DNA of 64,000 bases from Apoderus coryli (Eukaryota; Arthropoda; Insecta; Coleoptera; Attelabidae): positions 19,220,001 through 19,284,000 of the forward strand of contig OU452201.1 in assembly GCA_911728435.2 (NCBI GenBank), given 5' to 3'. The position numbers and the translations under genes are program-made. The notes below the pieces were generated by a model. It saw only the letters and a program-made list of their open reading frames with translations. It made no database searches and had not been told where the DNA came from. Shown here piece after piece: positions 28,501-39,380 of the stretch (position 1 is its first letter; every line of letters begins with the position of its first letter).

Positions 28501-31500
28501 ATCAGTACCTGGTAAACGCCTCATTTTCAACTAACATTAAGTTCAGATATTAAGGCCTATCCTACGAACGTTTGATTAAATCAATTATTGTGAACTTTCT
28601 ATTAATAAAGATATATTAGGAACCGTATGAGTTATAGAATAAGAACATACCTACACACATTACTAACCGCCAACTTTACAAGAAAATGATGAATGAAAAG
28701 TGATGACAAATATTTTAAAGTCGGTTCTCTTCGAATTAAACAAGCAGACGTAGTTAACCTAGCCTTCAAATTAATAATTATACAAAAAATAAACATTGCT
28801 ACCATTATTCCTACGTAAGTAATTATCAACATTTTCATTAGATGCAACATACCTACATAATTGCTACATGATTACTTAGGTTTTATTTATGAATATAACC
28901 CCTTCAAACTCTATGAATACTTACATAAAGAAAACAAAATTCTGTTTTCGTATTATAATGTAATATGAAACAATGTGTATTCACCTTTGGCAATTTAACA
29001 ACTTCAACGAGTTTTTAATAGAAAAAAATGATGCTTTTGAACTCGCTGAATACGCCTCAGGGATGAATTACTTGAAATAACGCCCTGAAAATGCGCAATT
29101 TAACAAACTGTATGAGGGTGGCGAAAAGTCCGTAATTGCGGATACGTTTATTATAGCTGGCTATATGGGTTCCGGTTATGTACCTATGCATTATTAGATA
29201 GGTAACATTTTATAAAACAACACGGGTGTTAAGTGTTTAAAAAATAAATAGAGTTTATTTATACAATCCATAAAAGGCCCGTGATGTTAAATGAGTTCCA
29301 TATACGCGTACCTAAATGTTTTCGAATTAGTAAATCCTAATTAATAATGCAGTTAAATACAAAATCATGTTGGAGAAAGTGACAGATTGCAAAGAAGAAG
29401 GAAGGTTTTGAGATCAGGTCAAGAATTTTGAGGTCCTTTGATTAAAAATACCATTTTTTTAGAAAAGGTCTATTGTTATTTGAATGTTTTTTTCTTAGAA
29501 AAATTAGGCTTCACAAAAAATACTCCGTCCCTATTAGTTTTGGTGGTCATCGGCGTACTTACAGTATTTTTAAAGGGTTGAAAATTATAGATATTGAATA
29601 TGTTCATATTTTTCAATAAGTGTTTTGATGTTTCTTTTCGTTTTCCAGACATTTTGTTTTTTAAATTAATTGAGAGTTTAGATCAGGTAAGAATCACGGT
29701 AGAAAGATGTTTTTCTATTATTTTTTAAACATTCAGATTTTCTTATACATCAACTTTTCCAAATAATTTTTAGGGCCGGTACAACTTTATATCATCAGCA
29801 AACAGCTGATAATTGCTAGAAATATCAGAACCAATATCGTTTATAAATATAGAAAATAGTAGGGGAGCTATATGGCTTCCCTGGGGTGCTGCACAGATCG
29901 CAGATTTTACTAAGGCCTTCGACAAGATGATCACTCTCTTGTTAAACATAATACGCGCTGCATTGGTTTCCATGAGGACCTAATCTCGTTTTTCTGATTT
30001 ATTTACTGGTAAATTTGTTTTAAAAATAAATAAAAATATCACACTCCACAGTGGTTGGAATGCCACGTGCATACATTAAAAAAGTAAGAAATAAATATAC
30101 TGATTACCTTGTATATATGCCTCCAAACAATTACCCCAATAAATCTTGACAATCGTAAGTTAAAATTCCTTAAGAAATTTCAATTAAATTTAGCAGCAAG
30201 CAATCAATTGATTAGCCGTTTATTTCAAAATTATAAGTGACTTTTAAGCATCAGATTAAAATCTAATTTGCATTCGTACTTACATGATCATTTAGAAAAA
30301 TCACAGAATCATAATTATACGAAAATATTTTCTTGAAAATTACTTAAATTAAATTTACAGAGACAATAATTTAATACACCGCCATGATCCCCACAACAGA
30401 CTAAATTGGAAAAAAGGGTAGAAATGTTATACCTCAATTATCTTATTGAGCTCATATAAACATTAATTCATTTCCTACACGTTCCTGGTGGATGGTCGGA
30501 TAGAATGGGCCCAATTACAATGTCACTTTGTATTAACATTACTAAAACAAATTTACAAATGATTTTGTTAGGTAAGTAGGTACCACAAAAATTTAATGAA
30601 AATAAACTTGAATTTAAATAAATGATATATTGTGCAAAAGACTGCTTCTTAAATAGACGATCTATTTAAAGGTTTTAATAAGGCAGGCTGGAGATGGAGT
30701 AAGCGCAGACTCCCAAACATGTCCCTTATGTGATAAAAGTATAAACGGAAAAAGAATAAATAAATAATATAGTGGAGACGACGATTGTGTTTTCTTTCGT
30801 AATTAATTTACAGCGCACCGCATCATATGGATGGTGTTATTATTATATTTAGGTATCAGAAATACCCACTGTGTAGAAATGATCCAAGGGATGAGCTAGA
30901 ATGTCATTTTCATGGCGTTATATGGTTGAAAGTGTCCCCCAAGAAAATTTTGAAACGTCAACTATTTAAATAATATACAATTATTCTCCGATCTCAGCAG
31001 AACCTTCAAGGAGACGTGGAGATAATTTTGCCAAAAGTTTTTTTTTAGATAATACTGAAAAAGAAGCTGAGGGTCTTGTCACACCTTACTATTCGCTGTT
31101 ATTGATTATTATATATATTATTATAGTATCAAATTAAAAACAAAACAACAACACAAAAATTGGTTGGTTTCCCCACCTTCGTAGACTGCAAGCTGGGACA
31201 AAGATCGTATCCACATCATTGAGTTTCAATACGCAGATGACAATGTTGTCCTAGCTGATTCAGAAGAGGACCTTCAATATATACTTCTTCTTCTTATGGC
31301 GCCGTCTCCCCACGAAAGTTGGCGATCTAACTGGCTATAATGGTGAGTGCAACCGCACCTCTGAAAATCTCTATAGATGTCTGTCCGAACCATCGACACA
31401 GGTCCTTTAGCCATGCGTTCTGCCATCTGCCCACAGATCGTTTGCCCTCGATGTTTCCTTCAATGACGAGTCGGAGGAGGTCGTACCGCTACCCCCTCAT

Positions 31501-34500
31501 AACGTATCCGATGTATTGGAGCTTTCGTTTTTTGATGGTGGTCAGCAGCGTTTTACCTATACCTATTCTCCTCAGTTCTTCCTCGTTGGTTATCTTGTCT
31601 ACCCAGGATATACGCAGCATATATACTAAATGCATTTAACAGCGCATACAGAGATATAGAGTATCGTGTTTGAACTGAATAAATGGACTAACCTGAATTA
31701 ATGATGAATGCAATATTAGTATCTACCCTTGATATTAAAGTTATGACATCTATTGAATAATACGAAACATCATTTAGTTACCAGGTCTATACATGTTACA
31801 ATAAATTTCCAGATAGTTTAAAAGGACTTACTAGCTTTAGGTTTAAGAATGAAGTTTGTAAGATTGTTTCATTGTTTCTATAAGTAACTGTCTATTTTTT
31901 TGCTTTTTCAATTAATTGTTAATGATCACAGCAATATCTATTTCTCTTATTTTATGTATTTTTTATTTTTTGGTATTTTGTAAAAATTTTTGTTTATAGG
32001 TAGGTTCTCAAATACACTAAATTCCAATGTATTGCCGTAGGTAAAATACTTAGGTTAAGATAGGAAGCTAAGCTTCAACTTCGCCTGTTGTAATATGATA
32101 TATACCTATGGCAATAAAGTCATTATTATTATTAATATAAGTATTTACTCATTAAAACTTTATATGAAAATTCAGATTAGGTACATAAAGTTAAAAACCC
32201 ATTATTTTTTTTAATTATATGAATCCATTTAATTGGTTATGTGTACCTACATACGCAGGTTATTAAAATTCATCAAATTCGGAAATAAAAGCATAACAAC
32301 ATAAATGGATTTCAGCATAGCGACTGGGAAATGGCTTTGATTTGAAGTTCAATCGAATATGTACATAGCTAGGAAAATGAATTTATGGATGTAACCTATA
32401 CACAGTTCCACTATTTTGTGAGAGGAAACCAACTATACTGTTATTCGTAACAAAATCATGAATATTATTAAAGATCAACATCTGATTGAATGATTTTAAT
32501 TGAAATTTTGAACCGTTTATATTATTACATCGATATAATTTAGTCATGGATAAAGGGTCTTTCAGTATATGGCTGCTCAAAAATTGTTAGGTTCTAGCAG
32601 TCAACATCTCTCAAAGTTGTTATCACTTATTCAGTAGTGTATAAAAACACCATCCAAATAGTCAAAGTCTACTTTCAACATTATCATTAGAGAAAAGTTC
32701 CGCGTAACAAGTACCGTCCTGTGAAGTTGACGTTTAGTGGGCAAATTCGATGAATTAATTTTACGCCGTTTCGAAGAACTTTGTCTTTTTGCGACTTGAA
32801 CATGGCTTATGGGACTGTATTGTTATGAAATCGAATTTATTTAGGAACCAAAGGAAAAGATTGGGGTACAATTGGAAGTTGACCTAAACATTGAGAAAAA
32901 TCATTGTTAGCGACGCTAGTTCATTTCTGGATTAATCCTAACCTGAATATTACAATCCAAATGAGATACAACACCAAATGTATATATTGTGGAAGTCAGG
33001 ATTTGGTTCGAATTTTCGACTGCTGAAACCATCGGTCCGTACTCTTACACTCAATATTTACATTATATCCAAAATTATTAAAAATTTAATGAATGAAAAG
33101 GACGTCTATAGGGATCCCTCTGGATGTGGGGGTACTCGTAACCCCCCCAATGATGAATCCTATTTACCCATTATGCACCCAGTCTGACATATTTAGAAAC
33201 ACTGGCATCTACTGCATTTGAAACAAGGGCCTTCACACCACTCAGGTCGTACCTCTTTTGCACAAGGATCAGTTTCGGGAACAGTAACAGTACAGAATGT
33301 ATGTTACAGGAATTGTGGATAATTTGATAACATTTGACAGAACTAGTAAAGTTTATTACCCAGTGTTTTGCTGTCAGCTTCGTCAGATCAAATTTTCCCA
33401 GCGGTAAACCAAATTTCTTAGATCAAATTGACCACTCTATGTATTATTATATTTTTCGATTCCCCATCAATTTTGAAGTATTTTTCCCTATCTTAAACTA
33501 TTTTTGAATAAATGATTTATATTTTTGGTCCAAATCATGTCTCCAGAAAATATTCGCAATTTTGTCGATTGAATAGACAGAATCTTGAATTTTGGAAGGT
33601 AGTTCAATAACCTCGTAAGAATATCAACTATCTTAAGAGACTGACGTACTTGGTTACAAGGTGGTCGCAAATTACTGTAGATACTATAAAATCGTCATAA
33701 GTCAATTTTCTCAAACGGCACACCTCAGATATTATCAAATATTCGGAATACAATCATATTTGTTTCAAATGATATATCATATTCCTATACCTAAACTGTA
33801 AGGTTTCTGAAATAAAAACAAGTTTGTATAAAAATTAGATTATTTTGCTATATATTAATTAGGTAGTCATGAATTTGTCAATAAACGTCTTGAAAAATTG
33901 TAATTATAATATTTTGATATTTAGTACAAAAATTTGTTGTTGCTTAATGCCAGTAATTTAAAAATAAGTTTAATGGATGAAAATGGTTACTCGAATGAAG
34001 TTTTAATGAACCTGTTTATTATTCATGGGTATTTTAACAAGAAGATGCAGAAAGTTTATTGAAATGTATCCAGAGTTACAACCAATGAACTAAAGAAAGT
34101 TTCCACGGTTACAAAATAATTTCATCAATTATGGGTCAAAACTGAAAGCGTATCTATATTTACCGAAGCATGGGACTTTAGATGAAGACAACATAATCAA
34201 TGTTTTAGGCCATCGTCCTAGTCGGTGAGAAATGTTTCTGTGTGGGGATGTAATATATTTCTCCAATATTACTGTATTATTAGTTTATAAGATCCCTCTT
34301 TCTAGTAATACAAGCGAAGCTCTGAGTAAAAAGACCTGATGTCCCTGTGAGGCAATAAAATCTTTTCTTTATGCAGTCAAAAATACTACTATAAGTATTG
34401 TGTTTACTTTCAATTATACGGCGGTTTTAGATTACACCTGCCATCAAATTATGAATTACTATTTAAAAAACTACTTTCATTCCAAGTAAACGCTTTTTTC

Positions 34501-36298
34501 CTGTTCCCCTAAACAGAGAATATTTGTACCTACGTATTACGTCGGGAAAATAAAAGAAGGCATTCTTTCATTCTAAAAATAGTCCATTATTGTTTCACCA
34601 GTTTGACGATCCCCAGGGAGTATAGTAAGTAGCTTTTTGACTAATAAGTTTTTTATACCTACATTTCTACGCTCGGTAGATGCTGGATGTATTTCAATGC
34701 TTAAAATTCGTGATTATTTTCAAGTTGGGCAGATTAACGTGAAAAATTTAAGAATGTATTAAGAACTTTTGTAAATTACGTACATGCATTAATAATTTTT
34801 AATGCAGTAAAAGCCTTCATCCAAATAATATATTATGCTAGAGCTATTTGTATTCAACCAAAAAGTCATGTGGGGTTCTGCAGCTTTAGGGGCAATGCAA
34901 TACGCTATTTTTATTTGTTTATTGACTGATGACAGTTCGTTCGACAGAAATAAGTTAACACTTCTCCAGCAAATACATAGTTTTTGCAAGATTTTATGGA
35001 CCAGTCATTATTATTTAAATACTAATAGAGCGTCTTACATTTTAAAGGAATTCTTGTGGAACATCTCTCAAGTATGATATTTCTTCCGTATGCAACAGTT
35101 TTCTTGAAATCGACAACAAAGAGCATATATGGTTTAAAAATTCTCTCAAGTTTAGCTTCAATTCTTCGCCCATTTCAAATCTAACGAACTTATTTTAAAG
35201 GGAAAATTATAAATGTTTTCTTAATCAATAGGAACAAATGACGGAGACTGAGCAGATACTAAAAAGTTCAGATCTTTCATTTTGACATTCATATGAAGAT
35301 CCAGTACAGGCTTTAATACGCTGATGGAGAATTTAATATCCCCGAAATCAGAATAATGCTCTGATAGGTACGAGCATATTTTTTATTACTATTATCTGGT
35401 GATGTGTATGATTGTGTAGGATTGTTAGATCTTACGTTTCTCTTCAGATAGACGGTCATTAATATACAGGGTGTGACCAAAAACCGTAAGAGGTGATTTT
35501 TGGAAATTGGAAAGAAAAAATAGTGTGTATTATAAAGTTCACGCTTGCGGAGTTATCGTACCGTAAAGATGGCGGAGAAAATCAGTATTTGTTTTTAATA
35601 ACGAAAAACAAGGGTGCTACTTTGGGGAATTATTATGTTATTTGCTTAGCAACTTCTTCTTGGTTCTTGTCTACAACTTTTACCATAAAACCAACAGTTT
35701 TTAAATAAAAAATTAAATGAACTAAACTAATTTATCAGAAAAAAAAGATTTGGACAATGTAAGTCGCTGTCACCAATATTAGAAACCTCGGGAGACAGGC
35801 AGCAGCCAAATAGATTTTTTTATAAGAAAGAATTTAATAAATTGCTCTTTTCGTACTACTTACTTTAAATTTATTTTTTGAGCTGACTTTTATAGGACAA
35901 ACTACTCTTTATTTTCAATAGCAAATATCCGTCTAAGTTTGTTTCGCAATATCGTGTATAAGACACGGATTAAGATTCTAGCCTAATCTAATAAGAACAT
36001 AACGAATTTTGTCTCTGGTGAAGTCGGTAATTATGTTGTTAATGGAAAATTAAAATACCTACCTTTCAGTTTCATCCACCTTAACCAATGTGATCGTAGT
36101 TGGAGTCTCAGTTAGAGCAGTATCTCCAGTTGTATCACCGGCACAACAACCCAAATTTTCCACCACCGACGTTGTGGCCATTTCCTCAATATCCGAGTCA
36201 ATACCTCTATCAAAATCCATGTAAAAACTATCACGAGAATCGCTAGAGCCTCTACGAAGCTTTAAGCTTAAATCTGGCGAGCTATTATTATTATCCAT
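10553..36298 (-). CDS. Otop: Otopetrin family proton channel, complete 10-exon coding region
   Basis: Coding exons in transcript order: 36298-36063, 27296-27108, 25986-25870, 22993-22770, 16860-16675, 16474-16314, 14537-14350, 13796-13556, 12918-12667, 11041-10553 (stop). Phases join without a break; 2283 nt, 760 aa. Otopetrins are multi-pass plasma-membrane proton channels; insect members serve acid sensing. Residues 1-180 are a polar, low-complexity, presumably cytosolic N-terminus. From residue 181 the otopetrin domain begins: a first hydrophobic pair (about 183-242), a charged loop (about 245-305), then conserved blocks such as [31 protein letters not shown] and, in the last exon, [13 protein letters not shown] and [13 protein letters not shown]. 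The ATG at 36298 is preceded by an in-frame TAA. The gene covers 25.7 kb because its introns hold transposons, and intron 4 holds a whole peptidase gene on the other strand. Family assignment is from recalled motifs; which insect paralogue it is cannot be told. Exon borders rest on GT-AG and phase. Confidence 0.93.
11158..11190 (-). ncRNA. Degenerate hammerhead-like motif
   Basis: The minus strand reads CCACTGAAG, then a stem GAAGCT/AGCTTC, then GAAATATG. It resembles the motif at 45087-45128 but lacks the GA that completes the CTGANGA core, so it is not expected to be active. Confidence 0.2.
11325..12520 (+). mobile_element. Internally deleted gypsy/17.6-like LTR retrotransposon
   Basis: A 5' LTR of about 690 bp (about 11325-12015) starts aagtagtgaatt and is followed at 12016 by TGGCGCAGTCGGTAGGAT, a primer-binding site of the tRNA-Ser type used by 17.6/297-like gypsy elements. 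Only about 290 bp of leader follows. A second LTR copy then starts at about 12313 (aagtagtgaattaataataatc) and is truncated near 12520. The two share runs such as aaagtttcagtaagttctttg and gttgtttcttttagtaattga. No gag, pol or env remains. The element lies in otopetrin intron 9 (11042-12666). Confidence 0.75.
12919..13555. other. Otopetrin intron 8, no feature seen
   Basis: AT-rich intron between exons at 12918 and 13556; no repeat or ORF recognised. Confidence 0.6.
13797..14349. other. Otopetrin intron 7, no feature seen
   Basis: AT-rich intron between exons ending 13796 and 14350; nothing recognised. Confidence 0.6.
14749..15570 (-). mobile_element. PIF-Harbinger DNA transposon, internally deleted, with TAA target duplication
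   Basis: The terminal inverted repeats start GGCCTCTTGCACACGGACGG on the left and are mirrored on the right (ends in gtccgtgtgcaagagacc). TAA directly flanks both sides (14746-14748 and 15571-15573), the 3-bp duplication of this superfamily. Inside, about 15040-15170 (plus) reads as a Myb/SANT-MADF-like remnant ([15 protein letters not shown]), and about 15320-15420 (minus) as the transposase tail ([17 protein letters not shown]). These are the superfamily's two convergent genes. Both are fragments. It lies in otopetrin intron 6. Confidence 0.85.
15574..15860 (+). mobile_element. Possible LINE 3' end interrupted by the Harbinger element
   Basis: Sequence left of the Harbinger element (about 14640-14745, with a [14 protein letters not shown] reading) and right of it (from 15574) together resemble a LINE 3' end. 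It finishes in an ATT microsatellite at about 15824-15858, like the other LINE tails in this window. Confidence 0.35.
17120..22204 (+). CDS. M13 zinc metallopeptidase (neprilysin-like), complete 11-exon coding region
   Basis: Exons: 17120-17681, 17758-17863, 17935-18261, 18389-18647, 19076-19385, 20511-20843, 21010-21207, 21263-21370, 21615-21714, 21775-21923, 21981-22204; 2676 nt, 891 aa. M13 enzymes cleave short peptides outside the cell. Visible family marks: [14 protein letters not shown] after the exon 1-2 join, substrate-binding NAYY (684-687), zinc site HEITH (725-729), third ligand in GENIAD (E787, with D791), and the C-terminal CIIW. All catalytic residues are present. The start has a hydrophobic stretch ([12 protein letters not shown]) that looks like a signal peptide rather than the usual cytosolic tail plus membrane anchor, so a secreted enzyme is likely. 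Residues of exon 1 after the signal form an unusual, Lys/Arg-rich extension of about 160 aa that I do not recognise. An in-frame TGA lies upstream at 17075. CTACTAA before the exon 6 acceptor is a textbook branch site. The gene is nested in an otopetrin intron, antisense to it. Confidence 0.92.
20130..20470 (-). mobile_element. Helentron-like element fragment, reverse orientation
   Basis: This segment of intron 5 of the peptidase gene is a minus-strand relative of the 2737-4616 element. It shows ttcggataagttta, cctttttt-aaactctttgcctacgctc, the inverted cgggcgct block and, at the end, gacagacaga where the GTCT run sits in the complete copy. Confidence 0.65.
22205..22769. other. Peptidase 3' flank inside the otopetrin intron
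   Basis: After the peptidase stop, ATTAAA occurs at 22253-22258 and again just after, as possible poly(A) signals. The remaining sequence before otopetrin exon 4 (ends 22770) shows no gene. Confidence 0.45.
23500..24055. repeat. Dispersed repeat with large inverted duplication
   Basis: About 23820-23936 and 23955-24052 are inverted copies. Both contain tttcaatcgaaaattctcac, gtcaaaatatctgc, cttcgttgaaatctct and ctttctgatggtat, and they meet at tatatacactagtag runs. The left arm has an extra 20-odd bases after atctgctttttt. The left flank from about 23510 (aaaacggttaatctcgattt onward) looks like the rest of a dispersed element. In otopetrin intron 3. Confidence 0.65.
24056..25869. other. Otopetrin intron 3 remainder
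   Basis: Mostly AT-rich without features. About 24160-24305 on the minus strand reads as an acidic peptide ([11 protein letters not shown], then [14 protein letters not shown]) of about 50 aa with no flanking splice context joining it in phase to the channel. It could be a transposase N-terminal scrap or chance. Confidence 0.35.
26195..26262 (+). mobile_element. Mariner transposase N-terminal scrap
   Basis: Reads [17 protein letters not shown], like the start of SETMAR-type mariner transposases (MEK..-RAVIK). Only about 20 codons. In otopetrin intron 2. Confidence 0.35.
26530..26985 (+). mobile_element. Decayed helix-turn-helix transposase (mariner-like, DUF4817 type)
   Basis: An ORF from 26530 begins [17 protein letters not shown] and continues RETGSLHG and [18 protein letters not shown]. 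After a stop at 26752 the same protein continues in shifted frames ([19 protein letters not shown], then [21 protein letters not shown] near 26895-26980). The order matches insect transposases of this family. Several frameshifts and stops make it a relic. Confidence 0.65.
27297..29769. other. Otopetrin intron 1, left part, no feature seen
   Basis: AT-rich; short unrecognised ORFs only. Confidence 0.45.
29770..29995 (-). mobile_element. LINE reverse-transcriptase fragment with inverted 5' piece
   Basis: About 29890-29770 on the minus strand encodes [19 protein letters not shown] and FADDIKLY, the middle of a non-LTR reverse transcriptase. Immediately to its right, 29897-29985 on the plus strand encodes [15 protein letters not shown], the motif that normally precedes PQGS. 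The 5' piece is therefore inverted relative to the 3' piece. Confidence 0.65.
31195..31282 (+). mobile_element. LINE reverse-transcriptase fragment
   Basis: Plus strand reads [20 protein letters not shown], the catalytic YADD region of a non-LTR reverse transcriptase. It is cut off on the right by the oppositely oriented LINE end beginning at 31283. Confidence 0.6.
31283..31620 (-). mobile_element. LINE ORF2 C-terminus and 3' end
   Basis: The minus strand reads [32 protein letters not shown], then [14 protein letters not shown] and [10 protein letters not shown]: the C-terminal region of a widespread insect LINE ORF2. One in-frame stop lies within. It ends in a GAA-type tail (cttcttcttctt on the plus strand at 31283-31294). 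The long plus-strand ORF here is its shadow. Confidence 0.7.
31770..32145 (+). mobile_element. LINE 3' end
   Basis: Reads [11 protein letters not shown] and [11 protein letters not shown], then a stop, a T-rich untranslated stretch, and caataaagtcattattatta at the end, matching the ATT-tailed LINEs elsewhere in this window. Confidence 0.55.
32146..33999. other. Otopetrin intron 1, no feature seen
   Basis: AT-rich, no recognised repeat or coding sequence. Confidence 0.45.
34000..34240 (+). mobile_element. Possible transposase relic
   Basis: Frameshifted readings ([43 protein letters not shown]) resemble the N-terminal helix-turn-helix region of mariner-like insect transposases. Weak evidence. 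Confidence 0.25.
34241..36062. other. Otopetrin intron 1, right part
   Basis: At about 35468 tacagggtgtgacc starts a sequence with transposon-like ends, but no mirrored end was found. Otherwise no feature. Confidence 0.35.
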
Positions 36299-37145
36299 AA
36301 TTAGCTTTTAAATTATTTGTAAAAATTACAGAGGAATACTACTATTTAACTTATATTTCAATATAACTGAATAAAGAAGTAAAATTTGTATATAAACAAA
36401 ATAAATGTCTTATAAAATATATTTATCACATTTTTATTTGTATATGTAGAATTTCTTTGATCTTCTGAATTTTGTACTATATTTTTAAGACAAAAATCGT
36501 ATATGTTTCGTATACATTTTTGTAGAATATTATACAACTAGATTACTTTGTTTGTGCTGTAGCTTGTGGTTGATTTTTGTTGAATAAATTAAATGAAAAC
36601 CAAAACGCGCGTGGTCCTGTAATATTTGCAGGAAAATTATAGATAAGCCCGTACGCCGTGTCGTGTATAAACTGAAGCAAAAGAGAGCATTTCTAGTTTT
36701 CGGGGGTGCTCTCTCTCCGTTCGGTATGGTGTGTAGTAGAATAAAGCAATTTATGGGATACAGGAATAGCGAGAATAGCTACAGAGAGCGAAAGGGAGGA
36801 AAACATGTCAACATAACGGTGGCGTAACTTCCATAAGGCAACTTTGATGCTACATATTTTAAATACAGCATTCCAAAAATATATAAGGTACAATTTACCT
36901 TACTCTCACTGTTTTTTATTAAATGGAAAAAACGAGTACCTACTCTACTTATTTAGGGTCATTATTATTATCCATAATAATAATTTAAGTATGTCTTCTG
37001 CTAGGATAGCTGAAAAATACAACTATTCTACAAATTATTAGCACCGATAACCATTATTAAATTCATGAATCTACATAATCAACAATCATTTTTTGTTTAA
37101 GCATCACCAATCAATTTCAACTTTAATATGCCGAGAGTTACAAAT
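36299..37145. other. 5' flank of otopetrin
   Basis: This contains the 5' untranslated region and probably upstream non-coding exons or the promoter of the minus-strand channel gene. About 36600-36830 is less AT-rich than its surroundings (gcgcgtggtcc, ctctctctccgttcgg) and is the best promoter candidate, but no motif decides it. Confidence 0.3.
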
Positions 37146-38983
37146 AATAATAATAAACGTCTTTATTAAGAATGCATACATATTTACAACTCGATAGCCA
37201 ATATACAACATACACAGCAAATTGGTGGAGTAGATAATTTACAAAATTAACATTAATTTCAAAATACTAACTTAGACCTGTATTAAATGAGATTTAATTG
37301 TTTTTCTAAAACTGAAAGGCCTTAATCCAAAATAAGCACTATATGGATTATATAAACTTATGGCTTGATAGGTAAAACTTCTTTGAAATAAAGCTAGCGA
37401 ATGCTGAGGCAGGGTCAAAAGATGTAGATTACGAATATTTCTGTTGTGAATACTCGGGAGAAGAACTGTCGAGAAGCCTATATTATATAAACACTAAAAT
37501 AATACAGCTTTACAATATTAATTAATTTGAGCCACATAAGTCCTCGAATCTTCATGTATCGCAAATACATGATCATACTTTCGCAAGTTAAATATATATC
37601 TGCAGCATGTATTTTGTACAATTTGTAATCTATCCTTAGTCCGTTGATCAAGGCAGGGGTAATATACCAAGTGACAGTAGTAAAATAATGGCATAATAAG
37701 GGTTTCACAAACTTTTTTCCTAATTTTATAATTTAAAATGTTCCTATTTGCATATAAAACTTTCATACAAATATAACTTTTTTTAAGCAGGTTCTTACAG
37801 TGATTCTTAAATCTCAAATTCACATCAAAAATGAAACCAAGATATTTCGCCTGATTTACAAAAGATAGTTGTTTATTATTAATTGCAAGACTTATAATTG
37901 CTTCTATATCGGTTCTATGATATTGGAACCAAAAATCATAACCAAGGTCTTATCTGGATTTATTTTTAAGTTGTGAGATACAGGATATCTATAAATGCTA
38001 TCAAGATCCTGATTAATTTGGGCTGAAGCTACATTGATGTTCTCCTTGTCAGGACAGTGCAAAAGGTGGGTATCATCGGCATAGAACTGCAAATGAGAAA
38101 AAGCCACACATGATGAAATATCGGATGTATAAATTAAAAATAAAACAGGACCTAAGACAGAGCCCTGTGGAACTCCCGAAATAACCGCTCCCGGAGGAGA
38201 CATGACATTATTAACTGACACCTGCTGAGTACGATTCGTTAAGTAAGACCGAAAAAGAAAGTGATGCATCATCAAAGCCGTATAATCGTAGTTTGGCAAT
38301 AAGTAAATCGTGGCTCATATGATAAAATGCCTTTGAGTAGTCCAATCCGACTGAAACTACGGATAATTTGCTATCTAAAGCTCTCACAATATTATCTGTA
38401 AGATTAAGTAAGGATGAAGTAGTGCCATGAGCCTTTCTAAATCCGGACTGATGCGTTGGACGAATATTATTTGACGTAATGTAATTATATAGTTGTTTAC
38501 ATACCACGATTTCCATTATTTTTGACAGAATCGGCAAAAGACTAATTGATCGTAGATCAGTAACAGAACAAGGATTACTAAACTTATGCAAAGGACAAAC
38601 TAGAGAATTTCGCCAGCAAACAGGAAAATATCCAATCTCCATACAAACATTTATAATATGCGTTATGTGGTTTAAAATAGTCGGGAGACAAAACTTTATC
38701 ATATGCAAGGAAATTCCATCAATACCAGCAGCATTAGACTTAATTTTATTTATTGCAGTGAGCACATCAGACTGATGTGCAAGTAAAATCTTAAATTGTA
38801 TATGTTGATTGTGTTTGTTAGCATTATAAAAGTTAATCTTTGCCCTAGAGTGGTTATTGTCTTTAGCAAAAACACTTAAAAAATATTTATTTATTGAACA
38901 AACGCATCGTGCAAATCCTCCAGCAGGTTCTGGTATCGAGTACTGGACGCGATCTTTAATAAATAATTCCGTATCTGGATTCA
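37146..38983 (-). mobile_element. LINE (jockey/CR1-like) with broken ORF2
   Basis: Minus strand, 5'-truncated at about 38983. Fragments in order: AINKIKSNAAGIDGISLHMI, DLRSISLLPILSKIMEIV, SGFRKAHGTTSSLLNLTD, VGLDYSKAFYHMSHDLL, then in another frame SGVPQGSVLGPVLFLIY and FYADDTHLL, then CRYIFNLRKYDHV. At least one frameshift near 38250 and stops near 37900 inactivate it. It ends in an ATT tail (plus strand aataataataata at 37145-37157). Same family as the copy in the DHRSX-like intron. It abuts a hAT relic on its 5' side. Confidence 0.8.
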
Positions 38984-39380
38984 TTGATGTCTTTAGGACA
39001 GCGATTCTCTAATAAAAATCTACCACCCTACGAGTTGCTTTCATTACACGCTAATGTATTTCTTGCTTTACCATTTGCTGAGTTTTTAAAAAAAGTTAAA
39101 ATCTTTTGTGACTACTATAAATTAAATGAGATTTTAGCTGAAGTGGAACTATTATATAATAGATAATACACACACTGTAATAATGAAAGAAAAAGAAATG
39201 TCAGACTCGGACTCGGAAATTGAACTAGTTAAAGAGGCGCAATCTTTTTACCCAGTCATTAAAAAAGCGCTCCAAATTTCATTCGCGCAACCTTGCACTA
39301 TCTGCACAATGGAAAGATCATTCAGCACCTTGCGTCGGGTAGATTGTAGATTGTTTTATCGGAGTCGTTTAGGCGGTTTG
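38984..39380 (+). mobile_element. hAT transposase relic, C-terminal part
   Basis: Plus strand reads RFSNKNLPPYELLSLHA (from about 39000) and, after a stop, YPVIKKALQISFAQP and CTMERSFSTLRRV, which is the hAT C-terminal dimerisation region. The left edge coincides with the truncated 5' end of the adjacent LINE. Confidence 0.7.

Noticed and set aside
31340..31639. 99-codon plus-strand ORF
   Set aside because: The opposite strand gives a clear LINE ORF2 C-terminus, so this is its shadow.
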